Assembly: GCA_903888515.1 (NCBI GenBank)
Contig: CAISTY010000097.1
Location: 1 to 64,000, forward strand
Source: Akkermansiaceae bacterium
GTDB taxonomy: Bacteria; Verrucomicrobiota; Verrucomicrobiia; Verrucomicrobiales; Akkermansiaceae
DNA length: 64,000 bases
Direction of reading: 5' to 3'
Shown in pieces: positions 41,020-49,649 of this stretch (position 1 is its first letter; each line of letters opens with the position of its first letter). The notes beneath the pieces were generated by a model. It ran no database searches. It saw only the letters and a list, made by a program, of their open reading frames with translations, and was not told where the DNA came from. Both the position numbers and the translations under genes were made by a program.

Positions 41020-43140
41020 TTAGGAGATCGCCACTCCTTGGCGCAGGGAGGTGATGATCGTATCGAGGTGCCTGAGGATGTCGGTCAGTGCGGCGGATCG
41101 ATTGGTATCGGGCAACGCATGCACGGGCCGTGGCACGAGTCGGATCTTGTGATCCACGTCGGCGGGGGTTTCGATGAGCACCAGACGCCCCTGATCGCAA
41201 AGATGTCGGTCCACCGCTCCGCTTCGTCCGCGGAAAATGCTATATACCGGCACCCCCATGGCAGCCGCCTCGCGGTTCATCGTGCCGCCGCCACTGACCA
41301 CCAGATCCGAGTACCAGATCAGGTTCAGTCCGTCGATGACACCCGTGGGGACCACCACTTTCGGGCTCTCGAACCAGTGTGGGTATTGGGCACGCAATTC
41401 GCACTCCTGACGTTTGTTGCGGGGCAGCAACACCGCCTTGACACCGGGGGATGCAAGCACCCGCTCCATCAAGCGGACAAACAACGCCTCCGCCTCCCGA
41501 TTGTGATAGTGCGCCTCGGTGGCCGACGGCCTGACCGTCACCACCACGTCGGCCTCGCGCAAACCGAGTTGCTCGATGATTGTCTCATCGCGCCGGAAGT
41601 CCGGCACATAGACGTCCTCCTTGATTCCCGCATAAGTGAGGATTCGATTGTTAGGTTTGCCGTCATGGATGGCGGAGAGCACCACCTCGGGAGTCAGGTA
41701 CCAGCGGGACTCTAACAGCGATGGCTCGACGGTGTGCTCATAATCCATGATCTCGGCCACCGGAATGCCCATCAGTTTGGCCGCCAGGTTCTGACTCCGC
41801 GAACCGAGGTTGAGCGCCAGTCCGGGTTTCTCGCGCCGGGCGAAACCCAGCAGTTGCCAGCCGCGCATCAGCAGTCCCCATGCCTTGGCAGTCAAACGCT
41901 TGCCATAGTGCCGGCCTATTTGCTGATAGTCCAGCGCGTGAAAGCCCGCCAGTTCGCATGTCTGATAGCCGTCCCTTGCCGTTAGAACCACTTGATGTCC
42001 TTGGTGCCGCAGTTCCCGGATGATAGGTCGGAAGAACGGGATGTGCGGCGTGTTTTCCAGATCGATCCAGATCTTGATTCCGGAAAAACGGGGTGTGGGG
42101 GTCATGCCCGATGGTTCTGTAGCGGCTTCCGGCAACGCCAAGCGGTGCTCGAGGACAAAGCGCGAGATCTCGCGGGGCAATGCCTGCCAGGCTTGCCCTT
42201 GGTATTGATCGCTGATCCAGCGGAGGAACCCTTCATAGTGGGCCAACGGATAAGTCATGCGCTGGCCGGATCCCGTCATGTCGATATAGTCCGGATGCAC
42301 ATTCACCAATACCATGCCGCCGTGGCGGATGATCCACTCGGATTTCCGCTGCCAAATGCCCGCGTCCGCTTCGCGCAACAGCAGAAACAGCGTCGAGTCC
42401 TGCGGGAGGGTATAGGGCAGCTCTACATAACCCTTGCGGCGGCCCGGCTTCGCAGCCTCTTCCGGGACGGTGATCCAATACGGGAAAATCGTGTGCGCTC
42501 CGGTCGGTTGCGGTTCAAACGGATCGGTGTCAAAGGTCGAGCATTCGTAATCGATGTCCAGATCGTGCAGCCATCCAAGCTCGCGAAGCATGAAACCGGA
42601 ACGAAATCCGGTGGCATTCCACTCGCGCAGGTAATGATTGATACGCCGCGCCTTGACGGCAAAACCGGCCCGCGATTGATAGAGCTTGCCGTCGTGATGA
42701 AGATCGTGAACCCCCACCTCGAAACCTTTTGCAACGAGCCACTCGCGCAGCGAATCGGGCACCCGGTATTCACCTTCCGGAATGAAGTTGAAGGATGAGC
42801 GGAAACCGTATTTCAGTTCTATCTCCGCCAATGTCCGAACCTTGTCCACCCCGTCCTGGCTTTCCACGTCGTGGGTCAGGATCAGCGCGAAACGTTTGCC
42901 CTCCGGCCATCCCGGCCAGCCGTCAGGAGTTGCTCCGGCGGCTTCATTGATCGGCCACACGGCGGCATGGCGCTTGCGGATGCCTGCCGCACGCTGCCGC
43001 CGCACGGCCCATCTAACAGACTGCGGCAGGAACGGCTTGACGTTGTAGTAAAACCGCGTCAGCAATGATCGGTAGCTATCGGCCATGGTCTGATGCGCAG
43101 GTCCGCAGATTGATTCTGGCGGCAGGATCCGTGGGGTCAC
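41020..43140 (-). CDS. Fusion of polysaccharide deacetylase and DUF354-type glycosyltransferase-like domain
   Basis: 706 residues from a GTG at 43140, which overlaps the stop of the Wzz-like gene (GTGA); an ATG at 43086 (MADSYRSLLTRFYY) is an alternative. Residues about 80-340 are CE4-like: FALILTHDVESQDG (first Asp), VGVHDLHHDG, RSGFMLRELGW, ECSTFDTDPFEP and LVNVHPDYID. After a linker (ATEPSGMTPTPR) the second half, from about 355, is DUF354: KIWIDLENTPHIPFFRPII, LTARDGYQTCEL, LALNLGSRSQNLAAKLMG, MDYEHT, VRPSATEAHYHN, LLPRNKRQ and VVSGGGTMNREAAAMGVP. DUF354 is a GT-B/UDP-GlcNAc-2-epimerase-like fold of unproved function. Both domains in one chain is unusual. Confidence 0.85.
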   Translation of the reverse strand: MTPRILPPESICGPAHQTMADSYRSLLTRFYYNVKPFLPQSVRWAVRRQRAAGIRKRHAAVWPINEAAGATPDGWPGWPEGKRFALILTHDVESQDGVDKVRTLAEIELKYGFRSSFNFIPEGEYRVPDSLREWLVAKGFEVGVHDLHHDGKLYQSRAGFAVKARRINHYLREWNATGFRSGFMLRELGWLHDLDIDYECSTFDTDPFEPQPTGAHTIFPYWITVPEEAAKPGRRKGYVELPYTLPQDSTLFLLLREADAGIWQRKSEWIIRHGGMVLVNVHPDYIDMTGSGQRMTYPLAHYEGFLRWISDQYQGQAWQALPREISRFVLEHRLALPEAATEPSGMTPTPRFSGIKIWIDLENTPHIPFFRPIIRELRHQGHQVVLTARDGYQTCELAGFHALDYQQIGRHYGKRLTAKAWGLLMRGWQLLGFARREKPGLALNLGSRSQNLAAKLMGIPVAEIMDYEHTVEPSLLESRWYLTPEVVLSAIHDGKPNNRILTYAGIKEDVYVPDFRRDETIIEQLGLREADVVVTVRPSATEAHYHNREAEALFVRLMERVLASPGVKAVLLPRNKRQECELRAQYPHWFESPKVVVPTGVIDGLNLIWYSDLVVSGGGTMNREAAAMGVPVYSIFRGRSGAVDRHLCDQGRLVLIETPADVDHKIRLVPRPVHALPDTNRSAALTDILRHLDTIITSLRQGVAIS

Positions 43141-45413
43141 AGTTCGCCCGCCACCCAGCGTGGGGCGACGGATTTCGCTTTGTTGAAAACACAGGACACG
43201 TCGGCACGCCCCTTTTCAAGTTCCCCATAACTCCAACTGAGGCTCTCGCTATTGGTGTTCTCGGCATCAAGCACCAGCAGCACCTTGTCCATGAAGCCCG
43301 CGATCGCCATCGTCGGACTGGTCGGTGCCACGGGCGGCATGTCGAACACAATATAGTCGAAATCACAAACCCCGAGTTGAGGCATGAGTTCATGCATCGC
43401 GATTGACGCGAGCGTCTGCGCGCCCTTGCCGGCCCGGCGGGTTGGCGCGCTGGCAAAGTAGAGGCTGCGCGGGCTCTGTCGGAACGCTGCGTCCCGTGAG
43501 ATATCCAAGACCGCATGCAGTGATTCCACCGGAGCCCCCGGCAACTTGGCACTCCATGATCCGTTGAGATCCACCAGCAACACCTTATACGTGCCGTTCT
43601 CGGCGAAAGCCTTGGCCATGGCAATCGCCAGGGTCGAGGTTCCGGCACCTAACGAGAGACCGGTCAGGCCGATCAATTTCGGTTTGTGGGTGATATTGTT
43701 GATCTCGAAACCGAACATGATGCGGTCCCGCATTGCCCCGGCATAAGGCGTGATAAAGTGCTCGGGTTCAAACTTCGCGGGCTTTTTCCTGCCGTTCGTT
43801 AATTCCGGTGGCACTATCAACTCGTCGTTATCCCCCAACAATTTGTTTCCGGAGTCATGAGCGATCAGTTTCGCCACCCCGTCCTTGGAGCGGATGCGGG
43901 GGATCGACATCATCAGCGGCAACTGCAGGCGCGTCTGGATCTCGATCGGTCGCGACACCCGGCGGTCAATGACCCACTCAATCAGGAAGGCGAGTACCAG
44001 ACCGCTCAGCAGTCCGGATGCGGCGAGTCCCAGTGCCAGCTTGAAGATCGTATCGGGGAGTGACTTGGCCGGGGCCGATGGGCGCTGCACCACGCCGATG
44101 TTCGGCATCGAAGCCGGGTTGAGCGTTTCGTCCACCCGGGCCTTTTCCAGTCTGGTTTCGAAGTAGCGGTATTTCTCATCCTCCAACTGCCGCCGGCGTT
44201 CCAGATTGGCGAATCCAAGACTGCTGGCGGACATCTTCTCCACCTCGGTATCCAGCTTGGCGACTTGTTCGGTGAGCATCTTGCACTTCGCCTCGAGAGC
44301 CTGCAATTGAGCCCGTTCGACATGCAGATCGGAGCCCTGACCCTGCGGTGACTGATCACGGTCTTGGTCCTTTCCTTGGCTGACGAGTGGGGGATACTGC
44401 TCGATGAGTTCGAGCCCTTGCTGTTGGATAGCGGAAATTTGCCGATCCAAGGCTACGAGCATCGGGTCAGTTGGCTTGCGGGACATCATCAAAGTGTTCC
44501 GCCGCTCCTTGAACAAGGTCAGTTGTTGGGCCAAATCGCGGTATTTCTCCTGCGCCTTGAGCCTCGCCATGCGGTCCGGCGTGTCTTCTTCCGGCGGCTC
44601 CGGCTCGCCCTTCTTCTTGGCATCGGGTTCCAACACGCCCACGGACGCAGCGAGGGATGCCACCCTGACCTGCTGCTCGGCCAGTTCGACCTGTGCGGCC
44701 ATCAGGTTGGAACGCAGCGAATTCCGGCGTGCCTCCAAGGCAACCTTGGCATCGGCGAGGGACAGAAAGCCGGACTCGGAACTCAGTTTGCTGAGTTCCG
44801 CCTCGGTCTGGCTCAGTCGGCTGCGGGCCTGATCGGTCTGCCTCGCCACGCTCTCAAAGGCCCCGGTGGAGCGGTGAATCTCCAGATGTCTCTCAAAATA
44901 ACTTTCAATCAACTGATTGAGCACGGCGACCGCCACTGCGGGGTCCGAATGGTGGTAGGCGAGCTGGATGACACTGCTGCCGCGCGTCGTTTGGACTTTG
45001 AGATCTTTGGCGATCTGCACCGCAGCTTCGGTATTGGACGGCGGGGTTTCCGTCGTGGTGGTGATAATCTTCTGCGGGCCGATCTTGGTAGCCACTTCGA
45101 GGGTCAAATCGGTGCTTCTGATGATTTCGATCTCGGCGTCCATAACCTCCATGCCACGGTTGCCGCCGACATCCATTTTGGACTCGTAGGGGTCCACGGC
45201 ACTTCGTTCGAGGACATAGCGGACCAGCAGCTTCGCCTGCGTCTCGTATTGCGGTGAGCGCAGATCCCTGTATACCAAGCCGCCCGCGCTGCCGAATCCA
45301 AGCAGCGACAGGAAAATGATCTTCCATTTGTGTTTGAACAGCACAAAGAGAATATCATAGACATTCCGGCCGCTGCGCCTCCGGTTCGTGGTTTTTGAGG
45401 TGGTCGGTTTCAT
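43137..45413 (-). CDS. Wzz-type chain-length determinant with degenerate BY-kinase domain
   Basis: 758 residues. The first helix (KHKWKIIFLSLLGFGSAGGL) and a second near residue 470 (FKLALGLAASGLLSGLVLAFLI) bracket a periplasmic domain with long coiled-coil stretches, as in GumC/Wzz proteins. The cytoplasmic part after about 579 keeps the BY-kinase outline: GLTGLSLGAGTSTLAIA in the Walker A position, VLLVDLNGSW (A') and DYIVFDMPPV (B). The Walker A lysine is replaced (GAGTST rather than GxGKST) and there is no tyrosine cluster at the C-terminus, which ends KSVAPRWVAGEL. It probably controls chain length and export through its partner Wza but is unlikely to phosphorylate itself in the normal way. 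It is coupled to the deacetylase fusion gene. Confidence 0.88.
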   Translation of the reverse strand: MKPTTSKTTNRRRSGRNVYDILFVLFKHKWKIIFLSLLGFGSAGGLVYRDLRSPQYETQAKLLVRYVLERSAVDPYESKMDVGGNRGMEVMDAEIEIIRSTDLTLEVATKIGPQKIITTTTETPPSNTEAAVQIAKDLKVQTTRGSSVIQLAYHHSDPAVAVAVLNQLIESYFERHLEIHRSTGAFESVARQTDQARSRLSQTEAELSKLSSESGFLSLADAKVALEARRNSLRSNLMAAQVELAEQQVRVASLAASVGVLEPDAKKKGEPEPPEEDTPDRMARLKAQEKYRDLAQQLTLFKERRNTLMMSRKPTDPMLVALDRQISAIQQQGLELIEQYPPLVSQGKDQDRDQSPQGQGSDLHVERAQLQALEAKCKMLTEQVAKLDTEVEKMSASSLGFANLERRRQLEDEKYRYFETRLEKARVDETLNPASMPNIGVVQRPSAPAKSLPDTIFKLALGLAASGLLSGLVLAFLIEWVIDRRVSRPIEIQTRLQLPLMMSIPRIRSKDGVAKLIAHDSGNKLLGDNDELIVPPELTNGRKKPAKFEPEHFITPYAGAMRDRIMFGFEINNITHKPKLIGLTGLSLGAGTSTLAIAMAKAFAENGTYKVLLVDLNGSWSAKLPGAPVESLHAVLDISRDAAFRQSPRSLYFASAPTRRAGKGAQTLASIAMHELMPQLGVCDFDYIVFDMPPVAPTSPTMAIAGFMDKVLLVLDAENTNSESLSWSYGELEKGRADVSCVFNKAKSVAPRWVAGEL

Positions 45414-45436
45414 GCAGTGATGAGGGTTTGATCAGT

Positions 45437-46522
45437 TCAGTCGAGGTGAGGGTAAATCAGACAGCCCGCGATCCGGTTGAGGGAGATCGGCAGGTGACCG
45501 AAGACCAATGGCAGACTTTCCGTAGGCGGATTCCCGTCGGCGATCCATGCCAGCCTGCCAGTGTGATAACGGAAATAGCTCAAGGACCCATCGACACATG
45601 CCCAGGAATTCTTGAAGCGGATCAATCCGGCGTCGGCCTCGGAGGTGCGGCCGAAATGAAGTGACCGGCAACCGGTCTCGACGAGGTGTTGAATCGCCTT
45701 CCACATCACCAAATGATTCGGTCTGAGATCCCAGTGGGCCTTGTCGGAGGCCCCGAACTTGTAAACGGCGCGGTCTCCGGAGTGGAAAAACACCGCACCG
45801 GCAACGGCAGTCCCACCGAGGTGTGCCAAAAGTATTTCGCCCAATCCAGGTTCGATCAGGTGACGGCTGATCGCTTGGAAAAAGCCGAATGACTGCGGCG
45901 GCAACCCGTGGCGACGGCGGGTGCGGCCATGCAGTTGATAGAATTTCATCATGTCGTGTGGATCGCGGCCGACCGTCACGGTGAGTCCGCTGCGCTGAGC
46001 CTTGTGAATGGATCTGCGGGTACTCGCCGGGAGACGTTGCTCGAGTTGGGCGATGCCGGCGCTGAGATCGAGTTCATGGGCATGATAGGTTCTGAAGGAG
46101 CCGGTTCCGGGTGTCGGTGATGGGCCGCCGCGGAGTTCAAGGTGCTGCCATTTCCGTTCCGCTGCCAAGCCCAGCAATACCTGATAGACCGCCGCTTCCT
46201 GCCGGGGTTCGGTCCAGAGTGGGCCGGCAAAATCCGCAAACGGCAGCGAGACCCCACGCCGACCGGTGACAGAACTCTGGACCTCCATCAGTGGCACCAG
46301 CGCCGCCTCAAGTCCGGAAACCATGATGCGCAGATAAAACGGACGATGGCCATAGACCTCGGCGAGGACCCTCGCCCACGCCGACCGGTGAAACACCGAG
46401 TGATCGTTCCTTGACGTGACATGCGAATCCCAGACATCGTCCGCAAGAGGGTCCATCCGCTCGGATTGGATGTCCGAAACGGCATGGGGTACTGGCGAAA
46501 GAGACTGTAGATAAGTAACCAT
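45437..46522 (-). CDS. FemAB/GNAT-like acyltransferase, exosortase-locus type
   Basis: 361 residues. It carries a BioF2/FemAB-like double-GNAT fold: VFHRSAWARVLAEVYGH, GRRGVSLPFADFAGPL, the basic RRSIHKAQRSGLTVTV, FYQLHGRTRRRHGLPPQS, LAHLGGTAVAGAVFFHSG, YKFGASDKAHWDLRPNHLVMW and FGRTSEADAGLIRFKNSW. FemAB-related proteins are recurrent members of exosortase-associated polysaccharide loci. They are thought to add amino-acyl or acyl groups, but the reaction here is unknown. The ATG overlaps the aminotransferase stop (TAATG), so the two are coupled. It could be the acceptor side of the ligase-ACP module, which is speculation. Confidence 0.87.
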   Translation of the reverse strand: MVTYLQSLSPVPHAVSDIQSERMDPLADDVWDSHVTSRNDHSVFHRSAWARVLAEVYGHRPFYLRIMVSGLEAALVPLMEVQSSVTGRRGVSLPFADFAGPLWTEPRQEAAVYQVLLGLAAERKWQHLELRGGPSPTPGTGSFRTYHAHELDLSAGIAQLEQRLPASTRRSIHKAQRSGLTVTVGRDPHDMMKFYQLHGRTRRRHGLPPQSFGFFQAISRHLIEPGLGEILLAHLGGTAVAGAVFFHSGDRAVYKFGASDKAHWDLRPNHLVMWKAIQHLVETGCRSLHFGRTSEADAGLIRFKNSWACVDGSLSYFRYHTGRLAWIADGNPPTESLPLVFGHLPISLNRIAGCLIYPHLD

Positions 46523-47640
46523 TACGGGTGAACTGGAGGGCTCAATGCCTCTGCCACGGCCTCAACCACCGCGTCGATCTGGCGGGAAGTCAATTCCGGA
46601 TACATCGGCAGCGAAACGAATTCCGCCGCGCAACGCTCCGCGACCGGGAATGACCCGCATCGATGGCCGAGGCTGACATAGGCTTTCTGCAAATGAACTG
46701 GTATGGGGTAGTGGATGTTACAACCGATGCCCCGGGATTCAAGGTGTTGCATGAACGTGTTGCGGTCGGAAACCCGAATCGCATAAATGTGATAGGCATG
46801 ACTCCGCTGCGGATCGGCAAACGGGAGAACCAGGTGGGGAATCCCGGCCAGCGCCCGGGCATAATGCGCGGCGTGTTTCCAGCGCTGTTCGTTGGAGTGC
46901 TCAAGGTGCCGCAGTTTGACTTTCAACACCGCCGCTTGAATGCCATCCATCCGGCAATTCCAGCCGAGTGCGGCATGGTCATACTTTCGCACCTGGCCGT
47001 GATCACGCAACACCCGGATCCGCTCGGCAATTTCCGCATCCTGAGTGACCACTGCCCCCGCTTCACCGAAGGCACCCAGATTCTTGCCGGGATAAAAACT
47101 GAAACATCCGGCGGTGCCGAGACTCCCTGCCCGCTGATCGTGATATCTGGCACCGTGCGCTTGCGCGGCATCCTCGACCACCGCGATCCCCCGCGCCCGG
47201 GCAAATTCGAGAATCGGCTCCATATCGGCCATCTGACCGAACAAATGCACCGGAATAATCGCCTTGGTACGCGGCGTCACGGCTCTTTCCAAACCCGCCG
47301 GGTCCATTGTGTAGGTCAAATCCTCGATATCTACAAAAACCGGCCGGGCCCCGGTCCGGCTGATGGCCTCCGCCGTGGCAATGAATGTCATCGGCACCGT
47401 GATCACCTCATCACCGGGACCTATTCCCAGAGCCAGCAGTGCCAGCCACAACGCGTCAGTACCGCTGCCAACACCCACGGCGTGCCGGGTCTCACAATAG
47501 CCGGCAAAGTCCGCCTCGAAGCCACTGACGAACGGCCCGCCGGCAAAAGCGGCGGCATCGACCACCTGATTGATGGCGTCCGCCAACTCGCCCCGCCGAG
47601 ACGCGTGGTGGGCTTGCAAGTCAAGAAACGGTACTTTCAT
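46522..47640 (-). CDS. wbpE: DegT/DnrJ/EryC1 aminotransferase, WbpE-like
   Basis: 372 residues from the ATG at 47640 (MKVPFLDLQAHHASRRGEL), which has GGAG seven to eight bases upstream; the frame extends 47 codons further through the end of the upstream gene. The PLP aspartate motif VVEDAAQAHGA and the Schiff-base lysine K186 in FSFYPGKNLGAFGEAGA are present, as are GSGTDALWLAL, PVHLFGQMADM and the substrate-binding end RGIGCNIHYPIPVHLQKAY. The product is a UDP-aminosugar; next to the 3-dehydrogenase-like gene this matches the WbpE step, making UDP-GlcNAc3NA from the 3-keto sugar acid. A sugar C-4 aminotransferase cannot be excluded. Confidence 0.9.
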   Translation of the reverse strand: MKVPFLDLQAHHASRRGELADAINQVVDAAAFAGGPFVSGFEADFAGYCETRHAVGVGSGTDALWLALLALGIGPGDEVITVPMTFIATAEAISRTGARPVFVDIEDLTYTMDPAGLERAVTPRTKAIIPVHLFGQMADMEPILEFARARGIAVVEDAAQAHGARYHDQRAGSLGTAGCFSFYPGKNLGAFGEAGAVVTQDAEIAERIRVLRDHGQVRKYDHAALGWNCRMDGIQAAVLKVKLRHLEHSNEQRWKHAAHYARALAGIPHLVLPFADPQRSHAYHIYAIRVSDRNTFMQHLESRGIGCNIHYPIPVHLQKAYVSLGHRCGSFPVAERCAAEFVSLPMYPELTSRQIDAVVEAVAEALSPPVHP

Positions 47641-47752
47641 CACCTTGCTCCTAAAATGGGCGGACAGACGGGGTTTTCCACTGCGCATCCGGACTCCCGT
47701 CACCAGTCGCAATCCTTCCAAGCAGCTCCCCTCGGCAATTCCGCAAACGAGA

Positions 47753-48874
47753 TCAGACCACATTCGCAGCAACGAACACACCGGGTTTCCTGCCGTTCAT
47801 GCGCTGCGTCTTCATCACGCCCGACAAGGGCCGGAGAATCCGGGGCGCATCCGCAACGGCAACCAACCCGCCGTTGGCCTGCAATGACTTGGAACACGCC
47901 TCGAGTATCCGCACCACTTCCAGACCACTCTCACCGCCACTCAACGGCGGCGCACCGCTGATACTGCAATCTATGAAGTGCTGGCACATCTGCCACAACG
48001 GTTCTATCTGCTCGAGGCGCGGAACATAACTGTCACCGTAGTGATAAGCATATTGGAACTCCCCGAACGTTTGGTCGTAAGGCGGGCGCTCGATCCGCGT
48101 GTCGTAAACCCGGACCTTCTCCAGCGGTTCAACATCATCATAGACGATCATTTGCCGAGATCCCACGATCGTCATCTGCCGCACTTTCCTGGGCTCTAAC
48201 CAACTGCTCTGGATGGTGGCGAAGCGCCCGCAGTCAAAGGACAGCGAAACATTCGCCACGTCCTCGATCCCCGGCGTGATATTGGCGTGCCCCTGACAGT
48301 TGACCGCGCCCGGAGCACGCCCGAGCAGATATAGAATCGTCGCAATGTCATGCGGGGCGAGATCCCAGACCACGTTGATATCATTATGGAACACTCCGAG
48401 GTTGAGCCGCTGGCTGTTGATATAGCAGATTTCACCGAGATCCCCGGAGTCGATGATCTTGCGGATCATTTGGATCGCCGTCGAATACACGAAAATATGC
48501 CCTACCATGAGGGTCAGGCCACGACTGGCGGCCAATGCGATCAGTTCCTCACACTCGGCCGTGCTCGAAGCCATCGGCTTTTCCATCAACACATGCTTGC
48601 CCGCAAGCAGCGCCGCCTTTCCCAGGGAAAAGTGCTGACGCACCGGCGTCGCCACCACCACGGCATCGAGATTGACGTCTTCGAGCATTTGATTGAAGCT
48701 CACGAAACAGGGGGTGTCCGGGTATCTCAGCCGCATTTTTTCAATCCGGTCGGGATCCAGATCGCACAGGGCTCCCAGGCGGCACCCGCGCATGTTGTTG
48801 AAAATACGAGCGTGGTTCGGACCCCAATATCCGAGACCCACCACACCCACTGATAATATACGGTTCATGCTCAT
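47753..48874 (-). CDS. wbpB: Gfo/Idh/MocA oxidoreductase, WbpB-like UDP-GlcNAcA 3-dehydrogenase
   Basis: 373 residues; the ATG at 48874 or 48868 (MNRILSVGVVGLGYWGPNHARIF). It has a Rossmann VGLGYWGPNHARI, the family VVVATPVRQHFSLGKAALLAG with the catalytic lysine in KHVLMEKPMA, and WDLAPHDIATILYLL, the dinucleotide-domain end. Known WbpB/WlbA enzymes oxidise C3 of UDP-GlcNAcA, working with the WbpE-type aminotransferase, and that aminotransferase is encoded immediately downstream. A general sugar oxidoreductase is the alternative. No signal peptide, so cytoplasmic, unlike the Tat-exported relative at 56.9 kb. Confidence 0.88.
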   Translation of the reverse strand: MSMNRILSVGVVGLGYWGPNHARIFNNMRGCRLGALCDLDPDRIEKMRLRYPDTPCFVSFNQMLEDVNLDAVVVATPVRQHFSLGKAALLAGKHVLMEKPMASSTAECEELIALAASRGLTLMVGHIFVYSTAIQMIRKIIDSGDLGEICYINSQRLNLGVFHNDINVVWDLAPHDIATILYLLGRAPGAVNCQGHANITPGIEDVANVSLSFDCGRFATIQSSWLEPRKVRQMTIVGSRQMIVYDDVEPLEKVRVYDTRIERPPYDQTFGEFQYAYHYGDSYVPRLEQIEPLWQMCQHFIDCSISGAPPLSGGESGLEVVRILEACSKSLQANGGLVAVADAPRILRPLSGVMKTQRMNGRKPGVFVAANVV

Positions 48875-48904
48875 TGACGTAAAGACTCAGGTAAAGACTG
48901 ACTC

Positions 48905-49009
48905 AGGTCGCCCCACCATGGGACTGCCTTGCACATCGATTAGGTATCACTTAAAGCTACGTGGAAAGTATGGCGTTGTTGATAATAACGTCACGGTTTG
49001 AACTACACG
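48905..49009 (+). repeat. Dispersed intergenic repeat D, copy C
   Basis: Third copy, in the 223-bp gap between the wbpB-like start and the acetyltransferase stop. Left block AGGTCGCCCCACCATGGG, middle CCTTGCACATCGATTAGG, right GTCACGGTTTGAACTACACG. It is one or two bases shorter than the other copies and has diverged most in the centre. Confidence 0.58.
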
Positions 49010-49097
49010 CGTAAAGTCAGGTGCCTGAAAACCAAGTGCCTGGCATGGTCCATAACAAGACGCATGGCCGTCGCTAACAGGTGGCTGCGAGCAGTCA

Positions 49098-49649
49098 CTA
49101 GACCCCGCCACGCGGGCTGGTTGCCTGCGGGTCCTCTGCCGTTGGCGCCCGCTCCCGTCGGAGTGATTGGATCGGGCATGCCGGATTGCCGGCCACGGTG
49201 GCACCCGCGGGCACATCGCCAGTCACCACGCTGCCGGCACCAATCATGGCGTTTTCCCCGATGGTAAGTCCCCCCAGTATGGTGGCCCCGGATCCGATCG
49301 ACGCCCCCTTTTTCACCAACGTCGCCTGGCATTGCCAATCGCCCTTTGCAATAACCTTGCCATCCCCATGGGTGGCTCTGGGCCAGCGGTCATTGATGAA
49401 CATCACGCCATGCCCGATGAAAACCTCATCCTCGATCATCACTCCTTCGCAAATGAAGGTATGACTCGAAATCTTGCAACGTGCTCCAACCTTCGCTCCA
49501 CTCTGAATCTCAACAAAGCAACCGATCCGTGTCTGATCACCGATCTCACAGCCATACAAGTTGACAAACCCGAAAAGCTTGACTCCATCGCCTAGCTTCA
49601 CGTCTGCCGCAACTCTCAAGCCGTCGTGGTCTCCTTGGATCGATTGCAT
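49098..49649 (-). CDS. wbpD: LbH N-acetyltransferase, WbpD-like
   Basis: 183 residues from the ATG at 49649 (MQSIQGDHDGLRVAADVKLG); the preceding 26 codons of open frame do not look conserved. The beta-helix is very regular: VKLGDGVKLFGFVNLYGCEIG, TRIGCFVEIQSGAKVG, CKISSHTFICEGVMIED, VFIGHGVMFINDRWPRATHG, KGASIGSGATILGGLTIGE and AMIGAGSVVTGDVPAGATV, ending at GNPA. FINDRxPR and the GHGVMF loop are typical of the WbpD/WlbB enzymes that N-acetylate the 3-amino group of UDP-GlcNAc3NA. It closes the set WbpA-B-E-D and stands at the head of the minus-strand cluster. Confidence 0.9.
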   Translation of the reverse strand: MQSIQGDHDGLRVAADVKLGDGVKLFGFVNLYGCEIGDQTRIGCFVEIQSGAKVGARCKISSHTFICEGVMIEDEVFIGHGVMFINDRWPRATHGDGKVIAKGDWQCQATLVKKGASIGSGATILGGLTIGENAMIGAGSVVTGDVPAGATVAGNPACPIQSLRRERAPTAEDPQATSPRGGV

